DNA of 9,452 nt from assembly GCA_002469895.1 (NCBI GenBank), contig DKOA01000004.1, forward strand, positions 1-9,452, given 5' to 3'. The notes beneath the pieces are model-generated. The model was not told the origin of the DNA, made no database searches, and was given only the letters and a program-made list of their open reading frames with translations. The position numbers were made by a program, and so were the translations under genes. This DNA is from Opitutia bacterium UBA7374 (GTDB taxonomy: Bacteria; Verrucomicrobiota; Verrucomicrobiia; Opitutales; Coraliomargaritaceae). Positions 1-6,055 of this stretch are shown piece after piece (position 1 is the first letter of the stretch; each line of letters opens with the position of its first letter).

Positions 1-69
1 AAACCGGCACCCAGGGGAAAATGTTGGAGTGGCTGCATACTTCAAAAACGGCTTCTGCGATACCCGGCG

Positions 70-75
70 TATACT
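70..75 (+). promoter_or_regulatory. Possible -10 element (TATACT) upstream of the amidase gene
   Basis: TATACT lies 67 bp before the chosen ATG at 143. No convincing -35 hexamer is found 16-18 bp upstream. If used, transcription would start near position 82, after the alternative GTG at 29, which would exclude that longer start. Nothing else is recognisable in 1-142. Confidence 0.25.
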
Positions 76-142
76 AACACACAAGTATCAGGTGCAAACT
101 TTACACAGAGAATCATTTGTGCAAGCTGAGAGTGGGTCAAAC

Positions 143-883
143 ATGACGCACTCTCGTAGAACTTTTGCAAAGACGACTTTATTGGTTGCCTCAAGTGTCG
201 TCACGATGACGTCCGGTCTCCTTGCGCGCACCGGCACAACGACTCATACTGTAAGCAAAGGCGACACCTTGAGCCGACTCGCCCGCAAGTACAATACCAC
301 GGTTCGTGCCATCCAGCAGACCAACGGCTTACAGGGGGACCTTATCCGTATTGGGCAAAAACTACTCATCCCGGCATCGGGCGGATCCACCGCTCAGACA
401 GACCTTCTGCGTAATGTGCGTGCCATCAATGCAGGGATTCCGGTACGCCCGAAGTTGTGGAATACCATCGTCGTCCACCACAGTGCAGTAAAATTTGGCA
501 ATGCGGCCAAGTACGATGCCGGACACCGCCGCCGCGGTATGAAAAATGGATTGGCCTACCACTTTGTCATCGGCAATGGAATCGACTCGGGCGACGGTGA
601 AATCGAAATCGGCCCACGCTGGCGCAAACAACTACTCGGCGGGCACCTCAAGAGCTACCGCCTCAATCAGAGTGCTATCGGCATCTGCCTAGTCGGTAAT
701 TTTGAAGAAACGCGCCCGAGCAAAAAACAGATTCAGGCACTCACGCAATTAGTCGACTGGCTGCAGAGAGAGGTCCTGCGCAAACGGACCCGCTTCGCCG
801 GCCACAAGGAACTCCCGGGCGAAAAGACCGTCTGTCCGGGCAAATACTTCCCGCTCAAAACCCTGCACCGACGCTACGGCTGA
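143..883 (+). CDS. Tat-exported LysM / N-acetylmuramoyl-L-alanine amidase (Amidase_2/PGRP fold)
   Basis: Predicted 246-residue peptidoglycan amidase, which would cleave the bond between N-acetylmuramic acid and L-alanine outside the cytoplasm. Residues 4-10 (SRRTFAK) followed by a hydrophobic stretch to about residue 28 form a twin-arginine signal. Residues 34-77 are a LysM peptidoglycan-binding domain (HTVSKGDTLSRLARKY start, IRIGQKLLIP end). Residues 106-240 are an Amidase_2/T7-lysozyme-like domain: VVHHSA, AYHFVI, SAIGICLVGNF, GHKEL and VCPG. By family comparison the zinc ligands are H112, H221 and C231, and Y139 matches the T7 lysozyme active-site tyrosine. All are present, so it should be active. 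I chose ATG 143 because the Tat motif then sits at the N-terminus; an in-frame GTG at 29 would add 38 residues without signal character. The Shine-Dalgarno is weak (GAG-rich stretch at 128-135). It is convergent with the sulfatase operon and probably unrelated housekeeping. Confidence 0.9.
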   Translation: MTHSRRTFAKTTLLVASSVVTMTSGLLARTGTTTHTVSKGDTLSRLARKYNTTVRAIQQTNGLQGDLIRIGQKLLIPASGGSTAQTDLLRNVRAINAGIPVRPKLWNTIVVHHSAVKFGNAAKYDAGHRRRGMKNGLAYHFVIGNGIDSGDGEIEIGPRWRKQLLGGHLKSYRLNQSAIGICLVGNFEETRPSKKQIQALTQLVDWLQREVLRKRTRFAGHKELPGEKTVCPGKYFPLKTLHRRYG

Positions 884-1632
884 GTCGACTCTACCAGTGT
901 GCCTTGTACGGAAAATTCGGTCACGCCAACATTAGAGCCTGCAGCGATATTCGCCCCCCTTTCCGCATCGAGGCGAAAGCCCAAAAAACGGATCCCCTGA
1001 AAAGAAGGCTGAGCACTTTGACCAATCCCAGCTGAAGTTGCCGCATCATCCAAAGCCGGATCATAGCGGAAGTAAGCCAGCATCGTCGCTTTCAAGAGCA
1101 GGGATTTTTTCGATTCGATCGGCAGGCTTTCCGAAATAAACCAACCGTTCTGATCTCTCAGGACGAAGCGAAAGTTAGCCGACTGCACCGGATGCTCGGC
1201 CCCATATGTACCCGGATTGGAGTAGCCGATTTGAACCGAGACCTGATCACTGCCTGCGACCAAAGCAACCGATTGCTTACCGGCACCCTGAAGGAAGTCC
1301 TTCTTTTTAAATAAAAAGAGGCCAGAAAGTTTTTCCCCGGGCGCACCGATTTTCGGATTCCAACGTATTTTCAGTCCGGCACCTTCTTTTTCACTGACGC
1401 CATACAGTCCTTCCCCCGCAGTATAAAATGCCCCGTAGATAGGGCTTCCCGAATAGGACTCCTTATCCTGCGAGGAAATAATCGGGATATCCGGCTGAAA
1501 AAAGCGACTGATCCCCATGACCGTTTGAGAGGTGACCGACTGACTGGCATCAAAATCAACGAGTACAACGGCTGATGTGCCGAGTGGTAGGAGGCTACTC
1601 ACTGCGAGAATCATGAGGGGTATGTTTTTCAT
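874..1632 (-). CDS. Secreted protein of unknown function, last gene of the sulfatase-xylanase operon
   Basis: 252 residues; I do not recognise the family. Residues 1-21 form a Sec signal peptide (MKNIPLMILAVSSLLPLGTSA), probably cut after A21. The mature part has alternating hydrophobic strands, begins with VVLVDFDAS and ends with a GVTEFSVQGTL strand, which looks like an all-beta sandwich similar to those in carbohydrate-binding or lectin-like exported proteins. No catalytic motif, lipobox, PEP-CTERM tail or transmembrane anchor is visible. It starts 30 bp after the sulfatase B stop codon on the same strand, so co-transcription is likely, although no clear Shine-Dalgarno precedes the ATG. 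Its TAG stop (874-876) lies inside the last codons of the convergent amidase gene (10-bp overlap). A role as a glycan-binding accessory is inference from context only. That it is a real gene is supported by the signal peptide, tight spacing and full use of the space. Confidence 0.8.
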   Translation of the reverse strand: MKNIPLMILAVSSLLPLGTSAVVLVDFDASQSVTSQTVMGISRFFQPDIPIISSQDKESYSGSPIYGAFYTAGEGLYGVSEKEGAGLKIRWNPKIGAPGEKLSGLFLFKKKDFLQGAGKQSVALVAGSDQVSVQIGYSNPGTYGAEHPVQSANFRFVLRDQNGWFISESLPIESKKSLLLKATMLAYFRYDPALDDAATSAGIGQSAQPSFQGIRFLGFRLDAERGANIAAGSNVGVTEFSVQGTLVESTQP

Positions 1633-1662
1633 AGATGGCTTTGGTTTTTGGTTACAGGCGGG

Positions 1663-3273
1663 TCAAATACCCTCCGCGATAGACAATTGGGTGGCCTCTT
1701 TTAAATAATTTCTCATTTCCACCAGCGCGGGCTGGTACTCCGGATTAGCCAATTGATTGGTCCACTCATGAGGATCATTCGCATGATCGTAGAGCTCCTC
1801 CTCACCGTTGCGGCAACGGATGTAGCGGTAGCGCTCAGTGCGCAAACTGAAGTGTTGCAAAGCAGCCGGTGCCGGTACGTCACGCTCGACCACTCCCTTC
1901 GATGCGGAAGCGCTTAAACTGTAAGCCGGCCCCGCCCAGTCGCCATCTGGATCTACGAGCAAAGCGCGCAGGCTGTGTCCATCCAGCGAATGGGTCGGCT
2001 CGACTTCGGCGTAATCCACACAGGTGGGATACAGATCCACCAGAGAGACGGGCTTGGCGCAAACATCTCCCTTGGCTACGCCCGGACCGGCCACAACAAG
2101 CGGCACACGCACACTTTCCTCCCAAGGTGAATATTTGAAGACATATTCTTTTTCACCCATATGGTAGCCGTGATCACTCGTAAAAATAACCAGTGTGTTC
2201 TCCGCATAGGGACTCTTATCCAAAGCATCTAAGACCCGCCCAAACTGATCGTCGACAAAGGCCACACAGGCAAGGTAGGCCTGCGTCCACTCGAGCAAAC
2301 GAGCTTTACCGCCAATATCAATCAAGCGTTTGTACTTCGACCAACCCCAAGGCTGGGCATTATCCTGCTGCTTGACTAATATTTGAGAACAATCATCAAC
2401 ATCCCCTTCCAGCAGGGGTGCCAGTTCCAGCTCATCCAGCGGGAAAAGATCAAAATACTCCTGCGGTGCATACCAGGGTGAATGTGGACGACTGAAGCCG
2501 ACCGTTAAAAGGAAGGGCTTGTCATGCGACTTCTGCAGAAATTGCACCGCCTCATCAGCATGCACCTCATCCGGCATCGGATCGCGGTCATGGCCATTGC
2601 CATACTCCCATGTCTGTCCACCATGAAATAGACTCCAGCGGTAGTCCTCTCCGTACTTTTTAATGTCCTGAATGGGGCCAAAGCCATCCCCCCAGCCGGA
2701 AACTTTGCGAGCCGCTTGAGGGAACCAGGGCGGCGCAATTCCGTGCTTCTTATTCGCCTCATTGTAGTCGTTCGGCAGGGGCCCGAAATTCGGCGCGCTC
2801 CCATAGCCAGGATATCCGTCCGGGTTCTCAAAAATTTCCATCACAGAATGTCCATTATGATGAATCTTGCCGGTCGCAAAATTCCGGTATCCATTTTGCG
2901 TCATTAACTCGAAGAGAGTCGCCGAGTTCTTCAAAACCGGATTCTTATTCCATCGGTTTATCTGCTGCTTATAGCCATAAAAGCCGGTCGTCGTGGGCAA
3001 TAGCCCACTCCATAAACTGGCGCGGGATGGCCCACAAATCGGCACATTAGAAGCCGTATTGAGAAAGGTAACGCCCCGCGCCGCGAGACGATCGACATGG
3101 GGAGTCTTCGCCTGTGGGTGTCCGCCGATTCCGGCAATTGAGTCATTCAGGTCATCACAGATGACGATCAGAATATTTGTCGGTTCCGATGCTTTGGCAG
3201 CGATCGGAAAGCCGGCAACAAACAGTAAAGCGGTAGCCAGACTAAAATTTTTAATGCGTATGAACATATTCAT
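1663..3273 (-). CDS. Secreted S1-family sulfatase B, iduronate-2-sulfatase-like (S1_7-like)
   Basis: 536-residue type I sulfatase that should hydrolyse a sulfate ester on a sugar outside the cytoplasm. Residues 1-29 are a Sec signal peptide ending near AAKAS. Metal ligands D40-D41 (VICDDLND) are followed by the sulfatase signature C80-G-P-S-R84, in which Cys80 must be converted to formylglycine. Further family residues are K136 and H139 (GKIHHNGH), H264 (SRPHSP), D367-H368 (TSDHGYHMGE) and K380. This set and spacing match iduronate-2-sulfatase. The C-terminal subdomain (about 405-530) includes VDLYPT and the ELYDHANDPHEW segment typical of the fold. Length is normal and no key residue is missing. 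The start overlaps the end of the xylanase gene by 23 bp, with GAAGG 6 nt upstream, so translation is probably coupled. The exact sugar and position cannot be read from sequence; S1_7-like enzymes are known on glycosaminoglycans and on carrageenan-type algal glycans. Confidence 0.93.
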   Translation of the reverse strand: MNMFIRIKNFSLATALLFVAGFPIAAKASEPTNILIVICDDLNDSIAGIGGHPQAKTPHVDRLAARGVTFLNTASNVPICGPSRASLWSGLLPTTTGFYGYKQQINRWNKNPVLKNSATLFELMTQNGYRNFATGKIHHNGHSVMEIFENPDGYPGYGSAPNFGPLPNDYNEANKKHGIAPPWFPQAARKVSGWGDGFGPIQDIKKYGEDYRWSLFHGGQTWEYGNGHDRDPMPDEVHADEAVQFLQKSHDKPFLLTVGFSRPHSPWYAPQEYFDLFPLDELELAPLLEGDVDDCSQILVKQQDNAQPWGWSKYKRLIDIGGKARLLEWTQAYLACVAFVDDQFGRVLDALDKSPYAENTLVIFTSDHGYHMGEKEYVFKYSPWEESVRVPLVVAGPGVAKGDVCAKPVSLVDLYPTCVDYAEVEPTHSLDGHSLRALLVDPDGDWAGPAYSLSASASKGVVERDVPAPAALQHFSLRTERYRYIRCRNGEEELYDHANDPHEWTNQLANPEYQPALVEMRNYLKEATQLSIAEGI

Positions 3274-4474
3274 GATGAGCCTTCAGTTCTTTTATAGAGT
3301 GATACGCTGGCTTCGGTTGATAGCTGCGGTCATAGAGCAAGGGATAATCCGTCCGTCCCGCTACAGGATAAAAATTCTTCCAAGAATGCCCGTCTGCTAC
3401 ACCCCAGAAAGTAACGCGCTCCACCACTTCACGGCGATCCAGTAATAATTTGAAAATTTGCACAAACCGGTCCGCTTGCAATTGGAGGATTTGATCAGGT
3501 ACGTGCTCTACATATGGGTTTAATTCATCGACATACTCTTTTAGATCTGAGAGATCCGCGCCAGCGTGCTCTTGCGCGACCGGGAGCACACTCATATCCA
3601 ACTCGGTCAAGCTAATCTGTACACCGGTTGCAGCCAACGTATCGATCGCGTAAGCGATCTCTGCCAACGTGGGATGCCCCGTATGCCAGTGTGCTTGCAG
3701 GCCCACTCCGTGAATCGGTATGCCCTTGGATTTCAGATGGCGGACCATCATTGCGACAAAATCCACCTTGATCGGATCTGTTAAAGAAAAGTCATTGTAG
3801 AGGAGTCGGGTCTCCGGATCTGCCTCGTGGGCAAATTTATAAGCTAGTTCGATATAGTCCGGGCCAATGATTTCCAGCCATTTCGAATCGCGTAAAACTG
3901 CCTGATGTGTGACTCGTTTACCGGAGTCATCCACAAGTTGCTCCGCTTCAGGGATGGGCTTGATGTCGACCACTTCGTTGACCACATCCCAATAGAGAAT
4001 TTTTCCCTTATATCGGCCAACAATCGTATGTATGTGGTGGCGCATCCGCTCGATCAGCGCCTCGCGGTCTAATTGATTTCCTTCCGAATCGCTGAAAAAC
4101 CACGAAGGCGTCTGATGATGCCAGACCAGTGTATGTCCAACCACCTCCATCTCATTCTCCTGCGCGAATTCCATAAACAGATCCGTACTCTCAAAATAAA
4201 ACTCTCCAGGTGCGGGGCGCATGTACATCGGCTTCATGCAGTTCTCTGCCGTCAGCACATTGAATTCGCGCTCTATGATTGCCCGTTCTTTCCTGTGATT
4301 TCCCAGCGGGTCACCCTTGTTCGTACCCCCGGCCAGAGCCGTCCCAATCAAAAAATCTTCGGCAAAAAATTCTGCCAATGAGGGTATCCTGTCCGCCATG
4401 GTAATGCATGAGACACCGAACAAACCGAGCATCAGCGCTAAGCCACGCTTGCTCAAAGTATGGCAATTTATCAC
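3251..4474 (-). CDS. Secreted GH10 endo-beta-1,4-xylanase
   Basis: 407-residue glycoside hydrolase family 10 enzyme, a retaining endo-xylanase with a (beta/alpha)8 barrel from about residue 40 to 395. Visible family motifs are ENCMK (77-81), GHTLVWH (113-119), the acid/base motif WDVVNE with E167, LLYNDF (224-229), GVGLQAHWH (256-264), the nucleophile motif SLTELD with E291, and TFWGVADGHSW (355-365). All catalytic residues are intact. There is no extra binding module. The N-terminus has a Sec-type hydrophobic segment (residues 11-27). C23 in GVSC is a poor lipobox, so it may be either cleaved near TMA or lipidated; I cannot decide. Translation starts at GTG 4474, supported by AAGGAG 5 nt upstream and by the GTGA overlap with the stop of sulfatase A. 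It sits between two sulfatases, which suggests that the xylan substrate is sulfated or is linked to sulfated sugars (inference). Confidence 0.95.
   Translation of the reverse strand: MINCHTLSKRGLALMLGLFGVSCITMADRIPSLAEFFAEDFLIGTALAGGTNKGDPLGNHRKERAIIEREFNVLTAENCMKPMYMRPAPGEFYFESTDLFMEFAQENEMEVVGHTLVWHHQTPSWFFSDSEGNQLDREALIERMRHHIHTIVGRYKGKILYWDVVNEVVDIKPIPEAEQLVDDSGKRVTHQAVLRDSKWLEIIGPDYIELAYKFAHEADPETRLLYNDFSLTDPIKVDFVAMMVRHLKSKGIPIHGVGLQAHWHTGHPTLAEIAYAIDTLAATGVQISLTELDMSVLPVAQEHAGADLSDLKEYVDELNPYVEHVPDQILQLQADRFVQIFKLLLDRREVVERVTFWGVADGHSWKNFYPVAGRTDYPLLYDRSYQPKPAYHSIKELKAHHEYVHTH
3280..3284 (-). promoter_or_regulatory. Shine-Dalgarno GAAGG for sulfatase B, inside the xylanase coding region
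   Basis: GAAGG lies 6 nt before ATG 3273, within the xylanase C-terminal codons. This supports ATG 3273 as the start and the 23-bp overlap of the two genes. Confidence 0.65.
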
Positions 4475-5859
4475 AGGGTCTCCTTGTGTTCACGTAAGAG
4501 AGTACGCATCGAACGGATGACCTCGGCATTGACCGGATCTTCGGAAACATTTCGGTTTTCTGCGGGGTCGGTTTGGTGATCGTACAACATACGCGCCTGA
4601 TTACCCCACTCCGAGTATTGGTAACGTTCAGTCTTAACACACTCGCCACGGTGATAGCGTCCAAAAGCGGCTTCCTTACCGGCACTTGCCCCAGCTTCTA
4701 TCATGGGGACAAGACTACGGCCCTGCAAATGCGTCGGCGCCTCCAGGCCGGCTAACTCGCAGAGGGTCGGATAAATATCCACAAACTCAACAATCCCCTC
4801 GACTCTTTGCCCTGCCTGCATTCCCGGAGCACGAACCACCATTGGCGTATGTAGTGAAGTTTTGAAAAGCGAGTGCTTGCACCACAAGGCATGCTCGCCC
4901 AACTGCCAACCGTGATCACCGATGAGAAAAACAATTGTGTTTCCATCCATCTCCAGTTCGGCCAGAGCATCGAGTAAACGACCGACCATCGCATCTGTAT
5001 AGCTTGTGCTGGCATAGTAGCCATGAATGAGATTTTTTGCTATCTCATCGCTAATGGGACCTTCATCAGGTATGCCTCCATAGCCGCGTAATTCATGAAA
5101 TCCGTGCATTGCATGACTCGGTGAACCGATCGGTTGATACGGGTTATCCGCTAGTTGAATCGAAGACGCATCGTACAAGTCCCAGTACTTCTTCGGCGCA
5201 TTAAATGGCAAGTGCGGCTTGGTAAAGCCCGCCGTAAGAAAGAAAGGTGTACCCTCCCTCTTGGCGCGCTTCATGTCCTCGATAATCTTATTCGCCAATC
5301 GACCGCTGGGATAATCATCATCGCCCACGTCGGCACCCTCCCAGGCAACCTGCTCTTTAAAGGGAAGCCCCTGATTCTCTGGGAGCAGATAGACTCGAAA
5401 ATCATTCGGCCGGTGAATCTCATCCCAAGAGCCGGCATTATCGTCCCTATCGTGATAAATCTTTCCGTTTGAGATGGTCGTGTATCCATTGTTTTTGAAC
5501 CATAATGGGATATCAACCACTCCGGGTGCATCCTCATCAGCTCGTGCGAAGTAGCGTACAAAACGCTCGGGAGTCGGGTACAAACCGGTCATGAAACTAG
5601 CCCGTGAGGCGCCACAAACCGGAACCTGACAATAAGCGTTTTCGAAGAGGCTCCCCTGACTGGCGAGGCGGTCAATATGGGGCGTTTGAATCGCCTCGCT
5701 GCCATAGCATCCTAGTTCCGGACGTAAATCATCTACGACGATGAACAGTACATTTGGTGAGCTGTTTTCCGAAGCGGAAAACAGTGGTGAACCGGCAAAT
5801 GAAAGAACCGACAGGGCAATACAGAGAGAACGAAAGGTCGTCATAATAAATAGAGGCAT
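4471..5859 (-). CDS. Secreted S1-family sulfatase A, iduronate-2-sulfatase-like (S1_7-like), first gene of the operon
   Basis: 462-residue type I sulfatase with a Sec signal peptide (to about residue 30). Metal ligands D43-D44 (VVDDLRPELG) precede the variant signature C82-G-A-S-R86, in which alanine replaces the proline of CxPxR; this C-x-A-x-R form is well known in sulfatases. Cys82 is the predicted formylglycine precursor. K133 and H136 (GKIYH), H216 (KPHLPF), D315-H316 (IGDHGWQLGE) and K328 complete an active site with almost the same spacing as human iduronate-2-sulfatase. It is shorter than sulfatase B by 74 residues, mainly between the GK and KPH motifs and at the C-terminus. The start is uncertain: ATG 5859 and ATG 5844 (Met6) are both possible, neither has a Shine-Dalgarno, and Met6 gives the more usual signal peptide. 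Its stop overlaps the GTG of the xylanase. A specificity different from sulfatase B is likely but not provable here. Confidence 0.93.
   Translation of the reverse strand: MPLFIMTTFRSLCIALSVLSFAGSPLFSASENSSPNVLFIVVDDLRPELGCYGSEAIQTPHIDRLASQGSLFENAYCQVPVCGASRASFMTGLYPTPERFVRYFARADEDAPGVVDIPLWFKNNGYTTISNGKIYHDRDDNAGSWDEIHRPNDFRVYLLPENQGLPFKEQVAWEGADVGDDDYPSGRLANKIIEDMKRAKREGTPFFLTAGFTKPHLPFNAPKKYWDLYDASSIQLADNPYQPIGSPSHAMHGFHELRGYGGIPDEGPISDEIAKNLIHGYYASTSYTDAMVGRLLDALAELEMDGNTIVFLIGDHGWQLGEHALWCKHSLFKTSLHTPMVVRAPGMQAGQRVEGIVEFVDIYPTLCELAGLEAPTHLQGRSLVPMIEAGASAGKEAAFGRYHRGECVKTERYQYSEWGNQARMLYDHQTDPAENRNVSEDPVNAEVIRSMRTLLREHKETL
4480..4485 (-). promoter_or_regulatory. Shine-Dalgarno AAGGAG that sets the GTG start of the GH10 xylanase
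   Basis: AAGGAG lies 5 nt before GTG 4474 and inside the last codons of sulfatase A. The GTG shares its bases with that gene's TGA stop (GTGA). The strong site justifies the GTG start and points to coupled translation of sulfatase A and xylanase. Confidence 0.8.
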
Positions 5860-5864
5860 TTCAG

Positions 5865-5894
5865 TTTATAAGATACGATATAGATTCGGCGCAA
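5865..5894 (-). promoter_or_regulatory. Weak candidate sigma70-type promoter for the sulfatase-xylanase operon
   Basis: On the minus strand, TTGCGC (5894-5889) and TATAAA (5870-5865) are separated by 18 bp. The predicted start of transcription would fall at about the ATG at 5859, giving a leaderless message or translation from Met6 (ATG 5844). The -35 match is poor. An operon promoter must lie somewhere in 5860-5976 if the upstream terminator works, but this exact site is only a suggestion. A short inverted repeat, CAAGC (5892-5896) / GCTTG (5905-5909), overlaps the -35 region and may be chance. Confidence 0.2.
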
Positions 5895-5976
5895 GCTCTG
5901 CTATGCTTGGTCCTGCGTACATTATTCTTTTTTATGAAACTGGTTTGGGCTTTGGTCAATAAAGGTCCATTCTGCG

Positions 5977-6010
5977 AAAAAATGCTCCGGACATACCAGA
6001 TGCCCGGAGC
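5977..6010 (-). terminator. Rho-independent terminator after the four-repeat protein gene
   Basis: Read on the minus strand, GCTCCGG (6010-6004) and CCGGAGC (5990-5984) form a perfect 7-bp GC-rich stem with a 13-nt loop, followed by A and six T (5983-5977). It begins 45 bp after the TAA stop at 6056. It should end the message of the large gene and so separate it from the sulfatase-xylanase operon, although readthrough cannot be excluded. Confidence 0.8.
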
Positions 6011-6055
6011 CATGTGAAAGCACAGTTTTTTTCGGATTAAATATCCCGCGACCCC

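Noticed and set aside
29..142. In-frame GTG at 29 that would extend the amidase by 38 residues
   Set aside because: The added residues show no signal peptide or domain, and they would bury the Tat motif that starts just after ATG 143.
882..891. Perfect 10-bp palindrome GAGTCGACTC at the convergent stop codons
   Set aside because: Too short for a terminator, no T-run on either side, and expected by chance in a window of this size at this level of searching.
2993..3445. 150-codon plus-strand open frame across the sulfatase B / xylanase junction
   Set aside because: It is antisense to two well-supported genes, has no recognisable motif or ribosome site, and reads as composition-driven shadow.
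4311..4685. 124-codon minus-strand open frame spanning the sulfatase A / xylanase junction
   Set aside because: It is out of frame with both conserved enzymes, and its product is low-complexity Arg/Cys-rich without motifs.
5892..5909. Inverted repeat CAAGC-8 nt-GCTTG as an operator for the operon
   Set aside because: Only 5 bp per arm with no second copy in the window; kept as a remark in the promoter entry but not claimed as an operator.
6011..6032. Possible plus-strand terminator: TGTG/CACA mini-hairpin followed by seven T
   Set aside because: The stem is only 4 bp, and no plus-strand gene ends nearby.
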